From NCBI GenBank assembly GCA_015501055.1, contig JADNYV010000071.1:100070-164069 (forward strand): DNA of 64,000 nt. The letters are read 5' to 3'. Made by a program: the position numbers and the translations under genes. The DNA comes from Mucidula mucida. Taxonomy: Eukaryota > Basidiomycota > Agaricomycetes > Agaricales > Physalacriaceae. Below, in pieces: positions 24,206 to 36,553 of this stretch (within the stretch, counting starts at the first letter, position 1; the number at the start of each line of letters is the position of its first letter). The notes under the pieces were generated by a model. The model was given only the letters and a program-made list of their open reading frames with translations, had not been told where the DNA came from and did no database searches.

Positions 24206-26076
24206 ATGCTTTGTCTTCGAAGCGCGCGGTCCATCCCCAAATCACCCGCAGCTCCAGCGTGGCTTGCTTTGTGTCCTTCTATCTCTTCACCGTGTCCTGA
24301 CTCCATCGCCACCCCATCCCGTGCGCCACGTCGCGCGTTTTCTATCATGGCGCATGTTCCTAGCGACGACCACTTATTTCGATATACTACAGGACACTGG
24401 CTGTGAGTCTTATACATATCGTCCATGGCGCATATGTCTAACCCCTAATCCAATTCAGCGTCAACAATGAGCTTCGCCACGCAGAGCGCAGGCGTGACTT
24501 TGATGTGGCTGGGCTAGCTAGACTTGCAGCAGAGTCTATCAATCGGAGTCCTGACGATATTCTCCGCCTGGAGAAACTAGCCGAGGGTGGATTCAACCGG
24601 ACATTTCTCATCACCATGCACGATGGCTTCCGAATGGTGGCGCGCATACCATACCCGATTACGACTCCGAAGTACTTCGCTGTAGCTAGTGAAGTGGCCA
24701 CTCTAGCATTACTCCGTTCCTCTGGCCTTCCTGTACCTGAAGTCTACGGGTACTCGCCCACGCCTGATAACGCAGCAAGGACGGAGTATATCTTCATGAC
24801 GTTCGTTGAAGGCACCAACTTGGCCGACATATGGTACGAATTAGAGGAAAAGGACATCATTTCTATTACACGTCAGATTGCTGAATTAGAGGCTAAGATA
24901 ATGTCGATCCCTTTCCCGGCTGGCGGAAGTCTGTATTTTCCTAAAGACCTGGTAAATGCACCCCAGAGCGCACCAGGCATCACATTGGACGACAAACGGT
25001 TTTGCGTGGGTCCCGATACACATCCAGATTTATGGTGTGGTAGACGATCAGGACTCGACGTAAATCGAGGACCTTGTAAACCGCAATTGCATTCTGTCTC
25101 ATACGCGTTCAACTAACCAATGTTTATAGACGGAAGTGCAGGCGCAGCGCTCGAAAGCGGAGCCAAAAAGGAACTTGCTTTTCTAGAGAAATTCGGTCGA
25201 CCACTGTTGCCGTTCCAGCGCGCAAGGAGGTATGTTTACCAGTACCGGGAGCAGCTGCCGTCGCATCACATCGAGCACTTGCGCCTCTTTCTCGCTATCG
25301 CGCGGTCAATGATCCCCAACGACCCGACCCTCGTTCGCTTCTGCATGCGCCATCCCGACCTCCAGCCAAGCAATATCATCGTGTCTTGGTCGCCCGACTC
25401 TAACTCTTACGTTGTTGGCGGTCTGATCGACTGGCAACACGCCTCAGTCATGCCCTTGTTTCTCCAAGCTGGCATACCCAACGAGTTGCATAACCACGAT
25501 GATATTCTGTCGCAATTAATGGTGCCTCCTTCGCTACCGGACAACATGAACAACTTGGACACCGCCAAACAACGCATAGAGAGGGAACGCTACCGTCGCC
25601 GCCTCGTCCATTATCATTACGTTGATAACACAAGGAAGTACAACAAGCCTCATTCCGCGGCATTGAGGGACCCCGTAGACGTGCTCCGCCGCATGCTTTT
25701 CCACTACGCGCGTAGCCCGTGGCGGGGCGAATCTCTCGAATTGAAGCTTGCGCTGATACGAGCAATGGAGGCGTGGCAGACGCTTACTGGGGGGAGTTCG
25801 CCGTGTCCTATCGTGTTCGATCCTGACGATGTACGCGAGACGAGGGAGCTGGAGGCAGCAAAGGAAAACTCGGACGAGCTTATGGCGAAATGCCGAGCTG
25901 TGATTGGCGTCGGGCCGGCGGACTGGGTGCCCGCCCAGCACTACAAGGCGGCTTTGGCAATGAGCCAGCAGTTGAGGGCGGATACATTGGCAGCTGCCTC
26001 GGAATCGCCGGAGGAAGTGGCTGAGATTGAGGCGCACTGGCCTTTTGACGATATGAATGAGGATGACTACATGTAA
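24206..26076 (+). CDS. AIM9-like mitochondrial protein with aminoglycoside phosphotransferase fold
   Basis: The start MLCLRSARSIPKSPAAPAW is followed by SRAPRRAFSIMAH, an Arg/Ser-rich mitochondrial presequence. After two introns (near 24402-24458 and 25076-25130) the protein runs FRYTTGHWLVNNELRHAERR, LEKLAEGGFNRTFLITM, VARIPYP, ASEVATLALLRSSGLPVPEV and EYIFMTFVEGTNLADIW. The kinase-like catalytic motifs are FCMRHPDLQPSNIIV (Brenner His-Asp...Asn) and GGLIDWQHASVMPL (metal-binding Asp). This layout matches the Aim9 group of the APH/ChoK superfamily (PF01636), common and expanded in fungi. AIM9 loss alters mitochondrial inheritance in yeast; the substrate is unknown. A second in-frame ATG (MAHVPSDD) lies downstream, but the presequence favours the first. 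Confidence 0.82.
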
Positions 26077-26272
26077 TATCTCCACTTTATCGTTGTACTT
26101 AAGTATTAGTTCAGAATATTGTGTATACGTTGTTCAATTGTAGCTGGTCCTGAAGTTAGTCTGTTCTGCATTACAAGTGCATAAACAGGTACCTACGTCA
26201 TAACGTCTACTTCTGCTTTGGACCATCACCTCGGATCGATACCTTACAGTTTCGAGAGCCTCGTTAAGCAAC

Positions 26273-28502
26273 ATGTCGCGTCGGAGGCATGGTTCTACGA
26301 TGGGCATAGCTGGGCCGTCTCGCAGTCGGCAACAAACTCTCGAGACGATGTTCAGACAGGGCTTTCAATATTCAAAGTATTCAAATCAGCACTCGCCATT
26401 CAACTTACTAAACGCAAATCAGAAAACTTACTGCTCATACTTCTTGTGTGAATTCCATGACGTTTTCGGCTCAAGGAGCGCGGTATTTGGCCACAGGCGG
26501 TGATGGTGCGTCGCGTCTACCGACTTAGATCCAAGTCAAATGAATTCAACATCGAGACCAGACCTTGACGTTCACATATGGGACTTTCACCAAGAGAATC
26601 TAACGAGACCGCTATACACATGTACAGGACCCCGCGTTAGTCAGTCTGTCAGTGTCTTTTTGCCCAATAGCTGATTATTATGCTCACAGCGCAACATATT
26701 TACTCTTGCATTCTCCGCGACCAACAAATACCTCTTGGCGTTCGTTTATCCTTTCTTTATCGGTATTGCTTAACCTTCCAGGCAGCGGCGGAACTGACAA
26801 CACGATCCATAAATTTGACATTACATGTCTCAACTCGCCGCCAGATATGGCAGCTGGCGGACGTCCAGCGGATAGTTTGCGCAATGCAGTGAGTACAACG
26901 TCATGGTTGTAGCTTTACAATCTAAGTCGTCGTCGACAAGGACATTGTACGGAGCGTGTCGTGTCATCCTACCCAAGACGAAGTGTTCCTTAGCGCGACG
27001 TATGCCTAAACTCAATCGCAATGCCGCATCAGTCTAAGATGATTGCAGTGACGACGGTCGTATTGTAGTACACGACCAACGATCATGGAAAACTCTTCCT
27101 CGCGCCCAAGACACTATTGCGCTTGATTGCGAAGTCACAGATGTGAAATGGCACCCTACGCTGGAGCATCTCTTTGCAACATCCGAATCCAATGGTACCG
27201 TATGTCTACGAGATACTCGGATGGCGTTTGGTCCGTCATCCAGGAGGACGCGTGAAGGCGTCGTTCAAACAGTAAACCGAATTTACTGCCTCTTCGACGA
27301 TCTGCGTGAATTTACGTGTTTAGTATAGCACCAGGATCTCCAAAGGCTCATTAAGCTATCTCAGCAACCCCGAACCTAGTAGTCTTACCTTTGATCGTGA
27401 TGGTAAGCCAGAGCGCAGTCCGACTCGACATAGTTTACTAAACGGATAACAGGCAAGAAGTTGGTTGTGACTATGCTTGTACGCCTATCGCTCAACTCCT
27501 TATTGTGCAGAAGGAAATAACTTCTCCATCAGAACCACAATCCGACGGTCTATTCTTTGAAGGATCCGAATCCCTTAGCCGTTTGCAGGGCGGCTAATTT
27601 GCCCAACGGAATACCAGTTCCAGAGGGTCAGCGCACATATTCCAATTCATGTACTATGAAAGTAAGCGCACATCTATTTGGTGTTGCTGTTAGTAATCCT
27701 AAGTCCTAGCACGGTTCTATCGGGGCACTGGGGCTTGATTCGGATGACTTTTACTGCGCAGGCTCTGACGATTTCTGTGCTTATATATGGAAGATACCAC
27801 CGCTCTCCGAATTGTCAGAACAAAGGAAAGTTATCCCTTCGGACGAATGGTGTGTACACCCGGAATATGCGAATGAAATTGGTGCGCTTTTTCATGGACA
27901 TCGATGCTCTCAATCCTAAACCTCTGTAGGGTACACGGAGGGATTACTCACAGATCGATACCTACCTGTGTCACTCGATACACCGCTGGATCGGCTGACA
28001 GGTTAGTCCACCGGTACCCTTCCTCGACAGTCCAAAGCTGACTCTACTATCCAGGCCACAAATCTATCATCAACACGACCTTGGTGCATCCCTCCTTTCC
28101 ATTCATACTCGCATGTGGCATCGAACAGCACATCTTCTTACACGCTTCCTCTCCGCACTTGCCCTTCTCCGAGCCCCTCGAGCAGACGCCCAAGGAAGTG
28201 CGGCGCATCGGGACTATGAGATATGATCCGTATAGTTTCAGCTCGACACCGAGGGATAGTGATGATGAGGCTATAGCGCTTTTTGACCAGTACGTCCTTT
28301 CCCGGTTTCATAGATGGGACGGACGTTGATGTTTGTGCACAGTATTATCACGCAGGAGGGCGAAGCTGACCCATTTCTGGTTCGAAAATATATACCGGAT
28401 ACGGAGGAGATTGGGCCCGAGGAAGATTCGGATGACGATTTGGACGAGGACGAGGATGAGGATGAGGATAATGATGATGAAGGAGGAGCGGGTGTATGTT
28501 GA
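26273..28502 (+). CDS. WD40-repeat protein, DCAF5-like (CUL4-DDB1 substrate receptor type)
   Basis: About ten exons join in frame from MSRRRHGSTMGIAGPSRSR. WD40 blades are recognisable: LTAHTSCVNSMTFSAQGARYLATGGDD..VHIWDF, IFTLAFSATNKYLLAGG..NTIHKFDI, DIVRSVSCHPTQDEVFLSATDDGRIVVHDQR, VTDVKWHPTLEHLFATSESNGTVCLRDTR, and after a long middle insertion FYCAGSDDFCAYIWKIPPL and IINTTLVHPSFPFILACG. WDxR-like ends (VHDQR, LRDTR) are typical of DDB1-binding DCAFs. The C-terminus is a very acidic run (EEDSDDDLDEDEDEDEDN). The order of blades and the SDDFCAYIWKIP element resemble animal DCAF5 and its fungal relatives. The protein would present targets to a CUL4 ubiquitin ligase, by inference. Several acceptor sites near 26560, 26790, 26940 and 27050 were chosen to preserve the WD frame. 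Confidence 0.72.
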
Positions 28503-28813
28503 AGAGGGAATTGCATTGATGTTGTTGATAACCCGAGCTAAATGTACATTTATTTATCTGCCGCAGAGTCATAGGTGACCGACATCGTCCTTGACGGGCC
28601 CAGTCTTTCCTCGCCTGCGTTTTGTGTCGATCGTAAACTCTTGGTCGCCTCTCTGAGCACTACCTTCTCGTTCAAAAACGCCATACAACTTTACTGACTT
28701 ACTGCAGCCTTTGTGTAGTGGCACTTGATACTAGACACTAATCATACACGGCGAACTCTCAACGGCATACAATCCTTTGGCCCTACAAAGAATGGATCAG
28801 CTAAGCACAATGA
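28503..28813. other. Intergenic region with edge of inverted duplication
   Basis: The last about 85 bases (28728-28813) are homologous to the 3' flank of the right-hand P450 (48027-48110) in inverse orientation. No gene seen. Confidence 0.5.
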
Positions 28814-30820
28814 CTATAGGTCAAACGCACGCATCGAAGCCGCAGAAACCGGGATAGCAACCTGTCCCTCAACTCCAGGCGTAAACTCAAACTTGGCGAT
28901 CAACGCTCTAAAAGTGAAAGAACACCTCAACGTTCGTCCCCTTGGGAGTTCATTGAAACTTACCCAATTATCGCCTTCATTTCCATCACCGACATCGTCT
29001 TCGCGATGCATCCATGCGGGCCCTCCAAAAACGTCAACATCCTCCCTTTCCCGACCATGCCTGCATCCATCCACCGCATCGGATTGAACTGCTCCGCATC
29101 CTCTCCCCAGATCGTCGTCAACGTGTTTACGACGCGGATAGGGATGTAGAGGAGTGTCCCTTTCGGTATGAGCGTGCCGTCGATGTAATCCGTCTTGTTT
29201 GCGCACCGGAGGGTCATGGGAACGGGAGGGAAGATGCGCAGGGATTCCATGCTGCAGGAGGATCAGATAGGAGGAAACAAAGGCCAAAACGATGAATGCG
29301 CACATGACAGCGTCGAGCCATGGCATATCCTTGAGAGCCTTGTAGTCTGGACGGCCGTCAAAGTGTTCAAAAACGGGCTTAACCTCCTGCCGAAGCTTGG
29401 TCTGCGCTTCGGGATTGCTCGCCAATAACCAGAGGGTCTTCAAGCCCAGCCATGAGCACGCAATCACTTCACAGTAGAGGAAGGCAAACCCAAGCAACTC
29501 CACTGGCAGTCGTCTCATGTCCAGCGCTCAAGAAAGTCAGCACCTGGTCCATCATTGCCTGATCGCTCATCACATATCCATCGTTTCCTGTTCGCCCCTG
29601 ACATTCTTGCACGTAAAAGGATGGACATGATATCCTTTTTGGAATCGATGTCAGATACCTTACTAGAGGTGTCGGAAAGCTTTTCCGCAAGGAGCTTTGC
29701 AGACACAGCCTTGATGTGGTGCATGCAGTCCATCATGGTCTCTGTAAATCCTGTTCGCAGCATATTAGTAGACGCAAGTCGTGATTGAAGAGCGGCCCAC
29801 GCACTGAGAAACGGAATCTGGCGAAGAATCCAACGGCGTTTATACATCCATTCCGACGCGAGGAGACGTGTCACGCCAGGCAGAGCGTGTATTACTATCC
29901 CAATCGCGAGATTCTGGCCGGATTGGAGCGTGAAGAGTTCTTCGTAGGCTTCTGCCAACTCATTGTGCGGATTGCGTAAGGAGTCTGTACTGTAACCGAA
30001 GGCAGTTGAACAAAGTATGTCTAACGTCACTTTGCCGACTATAATGAGAGTTAGAACGCGGTGAAACGAAGGGCGCGAGCCGACGCACCCCATTCAAACA
30101 TGAGGAAAACTTTGCCATGTTCAGGTTTGACCTCCGCGTCGATTTTGGATCCAAGGATGTCGATGAGGCTGATTATCTGTTAGACTAGCTGGTGCATTAG
30201 AGTACTAAGTACCTTTCGATGGAGTCATAAAACATACCGACCTCTGGAACGTCACTTTTTGATGAATGTCAGGGAATCTTAAAGTCGACTTACGAGCTAT
30301 AAGCTGCTGAAGCCCAAAAGCAGGATTCATAGCACGTCTCATCTGTCGGTGCTCTCTGCCTTCATGAGTAAATATGCCAAATCCCGCGATGGTCCCAAGA
30401 AGGTTGCGCATGAAGCCGGGCTAAAGAAACATAAGCAAGCTGAAGAGATACATAGAAGCGAACGAACCCGTGGATAATCGATGCTGTTGAATAGAATCTT
30501 GGACAGCGCCTCCTGGCTCGTGAAGATCACTCTTTCAAAGCCCACAGGGCCAACAACGCGGATAACGGGCCCATGGGTCTTAACCCATTCTCGCTGGGGG
30601 ATGCCAGCCTCATTCGCAGCATGACGCCGAATTGGCCCGCAAAGACGGATCCAAGGGGAGGCCCGGGGATGGAGCGAAGAGGTGAAAAGTAGCGCGGGTA
30701 GAGATACAGGCGGTAGAACACATAAGAAACGACATAGACTGTATGTCAAATAGATACAATGCTGAGAAAAAAGAACACAAAGAACGCACTCAAAGTCAAG
30801 CTTGCAACGTAGAGGTACAT
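28814..30820 (-). pseudogene. Cytochrome P450, left copy, frameshifted
   Basis: The gene has the same exon layout and very similar sequence to the intact P450 at 46021-48026. Visible P450 hallmarks are the N-terminal membrane anchor (MYLYVASLTL, then YVVSYVFYRLYLYPRYFSP), PGPPLGS, the I-helix AGHETTAS, the K-helix MESLRIFPPVP (ExxR) and the heme loop FLEGPHGCIAK, where the intact copy has CIGK. Two breaks relative to the right copy are seen. One base is missing at about 30614 (CGGAAT to CGAAT), which shifts exon 2. Two bases are missing at 29586-29602, just before the I-helix, and no plausible GT-AG intron can absorb the shift. The frame beyond each site is open and conserved, so decay is recent, or these are assembly errors. 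Heme-thiolate monooxygenase by family; substrate unknown. Confidence 0.8.
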
Positions 30821-31272
30821 GGTCGTCGTTCAGAATCACATCTGTAAACCAGGATTATGTATTATGTATCCGCAAAAACTGACCGCTTGTCAGACTAAGA
30901 ATTCGCGGTTGCGGTCTTTATCAGTTGGCCAGGCCTTTTCACACTCGACAATAACCTTTCCCGATGTCGTCGTGACTCGTAATCCCCGCATGTATACTGA
31001 TTGATGATGGTTGAAGACAAGGGCAGGTTGATCGGCTAAACCTCTTTAGTAAGATGAACAAACTACACAACGCAGTTGTTACCTATTGGAGCAGCCCCAT
31101 GAGTCGACGTTGCTCATCCGTCAACGAAGCCTATCGTTGCGTCCGCTTGACTTACACGTACGCTTGTAGAGATCAAAGTACGAGCCTGGACCTTCCGGGT
31201 CGAGTCCAACAAGCAAAAATTCATAGATGTCAATAGTCTATTAACCGGCGGCTGCCCAGCTAGCAAAGCTTA
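30821..31272. other. Intergenic part of the left duplicated module
   Basis: On the minus strand this corresponds to the spacer before the right P450. Blocks such as TTCAACCATCATC, ATGCGGGG and TCTGACAAGC are conserved in order. No independent gene. Confidence 0.5.
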
Positions 31273-32525
31273 CTACAACAAGTCCCGACAGAAGGCCGTT
31301 GAAATGGTAAACCCGCGGACGGACATAATCGCAGCAGAAGGTGCACTTCGTATAGAGAACAAGAGCAGCGGACCGAAGTCCAAGACGTACAAAACTGCAG
31401 AGAAGTAAACGGCAGTGGGCCTAGTCTTTGAGGATATCGAGCCTCTCAATGTCAGCAGGTGCAGTAACATCGGTTTCCCTACAAGTGAGCCTGCACCGCC
31501 TGTCCAGCCTGCAACCCAGCAGCCACCAATCATGCCCAACACCTGAAAATGCCCCGCCTTCACATACACCACCGCCGCATCCGGATAAAACCGATGCACC
31601 CCAAACCCATACCATTCCTTGCGCAACGCCACATCAGGCATATGCGCAATCATCCCCTCCGAAGCGACGTACACAGTCATCGGCGCCTTGATCCCCTTGA
31701 TCCACTCCCCGAACATTGTCAGGTCGCGCCCGTATGTCCCAAGGAACTTGAGGCAGCGAGCCGTGTGCGAGCACACCGCGCCTAGGAAAGCGCGCGTAGC
31801 AGGAGCAGCGTCTTGCGGATTCTGATACCCCGCAGCGAGATCATCAGCGAGCTTGTGGCGTCTAGGATTATGACCCCCATCGTCGCGTCGTGTTAGATCG
31901 ATAATCATGCTCAGGTTGGCTTCTATACACGACTTGAGTCCTTGCGGAGTGTGGCGGGAGAACTTGGTCAAGTCGAATCCGGGCGCGAAGTGGATGGTGG
32001 GGAAGTTGTCGATGAAGGAGAGATGTTGAATCTCATCCCCGTTGCCTTCAAATATGTGTGCCAAAGCTATGAGGATTATACTGGTGGAGGAGAATGATGC
32101 GAGCCGGTAAGGACCTTTAGGGCGTTTCGCCTAGAACACAAAGAGTTAGCCACAAGTCAGAGGACCTGAAGCAGGACCACAAACCTTGATTTTCTCATAG
32201 TAGAAATGTATTTGTTCCTCCAGCGTCGCGAGAGGTGTATCCGACGTGATCTGGAGAGCCCACAATGCCGACGAGAACCTCTTGCGCAGAGGATAAAACA
32301 CGCTGAGGGTTCCTTCAGCACCTACACACCGGCATGAGCACAAGCCGACGATACAAGCCCAAGTGAAATTGACTCACCGGGCAGAAGAATCAGTGGTACA
32401 TCTCCACGTGAGCCTTCACGGAGAACCACGATCGTCTCCCGTGAGACGTGCCTCGTCGGAGAACTCGTACGTCCGGGAAGAGTTTCCGAGCGTTCAGGTA
32501 TGGTATTGGCAGAAGTCGACATCAT
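31273..32525 (-). CDS. Stand-alone thioesterase-domain protein, left copy, altered C-terminus
   Basis: Three exons: MMSTSANTIPERS..ETIVVLREGSRGDVPLILLPG, then GAEGTLSVFYPLRKRFSSALWALQ..LATLEEQIHFYYEKIK, then AKRPKGPYRLASFSSTSIILIALA. This matches the alpha/beta-hydrolase thioesterase fold found at the end of NRPS, PKS and reductase enzymes. The nucleophile elbow would be ASFSSTS, and the late His lies in VKAGHFQVLG. Compared with the right copy at 44166-45235, two bases are missing at about 31526-31545, after the catalytic His. The last about 15 native residues are therefore replaced, and the frame runs on about 70 codons past the ancestral stop (31479-31481) to 31273. That tail is not homologous coding sequence. 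The enzyme may be inactive. It lies upstream of the left P450 in the same direction. Confidence 0.7.
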
Positions 32526-32561
32526 GCAATGAATTATTCATCTGTACTCATCCTGAAGAGT

Positions 32562-32568
32562 TTTATAG
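32562..32568 (-). promoter_or_regulatory. TATA box of left thioesterase copy
   Basis: The minus strand reads CGCTATAAAA about 40 bases before the ATG. The right copy has CGCTATAAAG at nearly the same distance. Conservation in both duplicates supports a core promoter. Confidence 0.55.
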
Positions 32569-33349
32569 CGACAAGGGCGCGGTCACTGCCTCGATTCCAG
32601 TGTTTGCCGTTGGTCGATAAAAAGCGAGGTCAACTATTCATATCCCATACCAGTGGATCGAAGCAGTGTATCACGGTAAGAGGTAAGATGGGTGTGAGTA
32701 TGAGTATGAGTTAGGGCTGACCATGTCTGTCACATTTTTAGGCAACAGCCATGGCTCCGCGCTCAATGATGTGACCCGCCGCCGCGCCTTTGGCTTGTTT
32801 GTATCACACGTCGGCTACTACGCAAGACCAAATGTCGCCACAGCCCCAAGCCACGATGTTTGGTACTAGTATGTCAAGAGGCTAAGCGGAACAGATAACG
32901 CACATGGAATGAATCAGTGAAGCGGTCGTACTGGTCTATAATACTTGATCTGCTTCGTGTAATGCACTACTTTCGCAGCGTCAATGAGTTTCTGTTACAA
33001 GTGATTGACTTCATTATTCCCGATCAAGCCCATCGCATTACCCTCGCTTTCCAACACAGCTCATCCGAAAGTACTGGCTCTCGGCGATGTCCCTAATCCT
33101 ATATCCGGTGAACGTTGAATATGCGCCACGAACAAAATTGGGACCCCTACATCGTCGAGGGTGTCTGTAATTTGAAGCGTTTCCATGATGGCCCTGTTAG
33201 AAGCTCTCACCACCGGCCCAGCATAACTTGAATGATGCTTGATTTGAGTGGTATACAAGAGATGTAAGTAGTACAGGAAATACATATAAGAGTACAGAAA
33301 AATACACAGATCAAGGAACTAAATCTAGATATAGGAGGAAGGAGATGAA
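32569..33349. other. Intergenic region
   Basis: Between the thioesterase promoter and the RNR1 stop. A short GAGTAT-type repeat lies near 32696-32712. No gene recognised. Confidence 0.4.
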
Positions 33350-36300
33350 TCAACCAGAGCACATCACACAAGCCTCCTTGTTCTCCAGCGAGCACGCAAG
33401 CTTCTCCGCCTCATACTCCCGCTGCTTCTGTCTCCTCAATGCAGCGGCGTACTCCGGATCCTCGACAGCCAGCTCAGCCATGATCTTCGCCAACTCTGGA
33501 TCCTCTTCAGAAGCGGGAGTAGGCGTCTCGGAAGACGTAGACGACACCGTCTCGGAAGACGTGGATGTCGAAGCAGTCCGAACGGGAGAAGACGACGACG
33601 ACGAAGCGGGCGTAGGGATACCATTCGATAACGCGGCCACCTTGACGGGTGTAGACATTACAGGGGCGACGACCGGCGCTGGTGTAGACTGATGAACCTT
33701 CTTCGGGTTAGCCTGCTTGAGCAGACTTTGGTCAACGGTGAACTGGATTGCCTGCGCGGCTGGTCGGGTCCTGAGGTAGTACATGCCAGTTTTCAAGCCC
33801 TTCTTCCATCCGTAGAAATGCATCGACGTCAACTGACCAAGAGTGGGCGCCTGTAAGTGCACGTTTAAGCTCTGGCTCTGGCAGATGAACGCTCCACGGT
33901 CCGCAGCGAGGTCGAGGACTTTCTTTTGACTGATCTCCCATACAGTCTTGTAGATCGCCTTGACGTCGTCAGGGATGTTGGGAATAGCTTGAATGGAACC
34001 GTTGTGGGCGATAATCATGTTCTTCATGTTGTCGTCCCATAGGCCGAGGTCGACGAGTTCACGGAGAAGCCAAGGGCAGACAACCTGGAATTCACCGGCA
34101 AGGACGCGACGAGTGTAAATGTTGCTGGACGAGCGTCAGTGACTTCATCAACACTAACGCAAAAAAAACATACCTAGTGTATGGCTCGAAGCATTCATTG
34201 TTACCAAGCATCTGACTGGTCGACGCAGTCGGCATAGGCGCGCACAAAAGCGAATTACGAAGCCCATGCTCGGCGATCTTGGCCTTCAAAGACGACCAGT
34301 CCCACAGATCCGTAGGCGTAACATCCCACAAATCGTACTGTAGTAAGCCCTGGGACGCAGGACTGCCCTGGTAAGTCTCGTATGTGCCCTCCACCGCGGC
34401 GAGCTCCGAACTTTGTTCAGCAGCGGCATGGTAAATCGTCTCGAAAATCTGCTTGTTCAACACCTTGGCCTCGGGCGAGTCAAATGGCATGTGGAGGGCC
34501 ATGAACGTATCGGCAAGACCCTGCACACCAACACCGATGGGGCGGTGACGCATGTTTGAGCGTCGCGCCTCGATAGTAGGATAGTAATTGACGTCGATGA
34601 CACGGTTCAGGTTGAAGGTAACAACCTTCGTGACAGCGTGGAGTTTGGCGAAGTCGAACTTGCCGTCCTTGATGTAGGTGGGAAGAGCGAGAGACGCAAG
34701 ATTGCAGACAGCGGTTTCGTCGGCCGATGAGTATTCGATGATCTCGGTGCAAAGGTTCGAAGATTTGATGGTACCAAGGTTCTTTTGGTTGGACTTGGCT
34801 AAAGAAGCTTGCGTGAGTAACTCGATATTGGGCAGAAAACGAAGGACTAACCATTGGCGGCATCTTTGTAAGTCATGAAGGGACCTCCAGTCTCGATCTG
34901 GGCCTCGAGAATGGCATACCATAGTTTCTGCGCAGGAATGGTCTTGCGAGCCCGGCCCTCCTTTTCGTATTTCTCGTAAAGCGCTTCAAACTCCAAGCCC
35001 CAAACTTCATGTAAGCCGGGAGCCTCATTAGGACAGAAGAGCGACCAATCAGCGTTGGCTTCGACTCGCTTCATGCTGGAAGACTAACTTAAGCGGCGTA
35101 CGAGTGTAAGACAGACACAACGTACAAAAGATCACAAATCCAGAGAGCGTAAAACAGATCACGAGCGCGGACTTCCTCCTTGCCGTGGTTCTTCCTGAGG
35201 TCGAGGAACTCGAAGATATCGGCGTGCCAGGGCTCAAGGTAGATAGCGAAGGCACCTGGACGCTTGTTGCCACCCTGGTCGACGTAGCGCGCAGTCGCGT
35301 CAAATGCTCGAAGCATTGGGACGATACCGTTGGAAAAGCCATTTGTGCCCGCGATGTACGACCTGCAGAATATGTTAGAAGGTTGTAATCAAAATTTAAA
35401 GGACATACCCAGTAGCACGGATGTTGTGTATGCTGAGACCGATGCCACCAGCAGTCTTGCTGATCATAGCGCAGTTCTTGAGAGTGTCGTAGATGCCCTC
35501 TATCGAATCATCTTTCATGCAGACGAGGAAGCACGAAGACAGCTGAGGGTTGGGAGTGCCGGCGTTGAAGAGTGTTGGTGAGGCGTGCGTGAAATACTTT
35601 TCGGACATGAGGTTATAGGTCTCGATGACTCGCTCAAGATCGGAGCCATGAATACCGACAGCGACACGCATGATCATGTGCTGGGGCCTCTCAGCGACGC
35701 GTCCGTTGATTCGAAGTAAATAAGAACGCTCTAATGTCTTGAAACCGAAACTAGATGCCATTCAGCAACAATCAAGGAAGATTGAGAACCGAGCGCACAA
35801 GTTGTAGTTGAAGTCGCGGTTGTAGATGATGGCTGAATCGAGAGCCTCGGCGTTTTTCGTGACAATCTCGTATGTCTCCTTTGAAATCATACCGGCAGGT
35901 TTGCCATTCTTCGGATTGACTATTATAGTGTGAGCGCGTGCAAGGGAGTTACAATGGAAGCGTACCATAGTTGTACAGATCAGCTATGACATGCGAAAAG
36001 GTCTTCTTGGTCTCCTTGTGCAGATTTGAAATTGCAATGCGGGCGGCGAGGACAGCATAGTCGGGGTGCTTGGTGGTGAGGTAGGCGGCAGTTTCGGAAG
36101 CGAGGTTCTAAGTCGCGTGAGGAGGGTGTTTGCTAAGGTACCAAGGCAGACTTACGTCTAGCTCCACTGTTGTTACTCCTCCATAGACACCCTGGACGAC
36201 CTTCTGAGTAACCCTGGATACGAATCAGTGTCAAGGCGAAGACATATAGAGGACAGACGTACTCGATGGGGTCGACGTAGTTCATATCGAGACCATAACA

Positions 36301-36553
36301 TAGCTTGTCGATGCGGGTAGTGATCTGTGATGATGATGGCGATGAGCTCGTGGAGGTTAGAGACATCGAGGGCACTCGCCTTGTCAAACTGAATGCGCTC
36401 CTTGCGACTAGAGGAAGAAAAAAGCAGATGGACGCGTCAGCAACGCGACACGACGCGTCAAGAGTAGCACCAACCCATCTAGAAAAAATTTAGTCAGCCG
36501 TAGTGGTCAGTGTCGAAAGCGTTGAGCTCACCTCGCTTGAAGACATGAGCCAT
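33350..36553 (-). CDS. rnr1: Ribonucleoside-diphosphate reductase large subunit (class Ia)
   Basis: The protein begins [20 protein letters not shown], the ATP-cone that senses ATP/dATP. Conserved parts follow: [45 protein letters not shown] (active-site Cys), [78 protein letters not shown] and [20 protein letters not shown]. The C-terminus ends with the redox pair in EACVMCSG, preceded by a Ser/Pro/Thr-rich linker of about 90 residues. The enzyme reduces NDPs to dNDPs in the cytosol together with the small subunit. Early exon structure is unusual: a 22-nt exon, a 4-nt micro-exon (36475-36478), a 28-nt exon and then a GC-AG intron (36325-36379). All catalytic features are intact. Confidence 0.95.
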
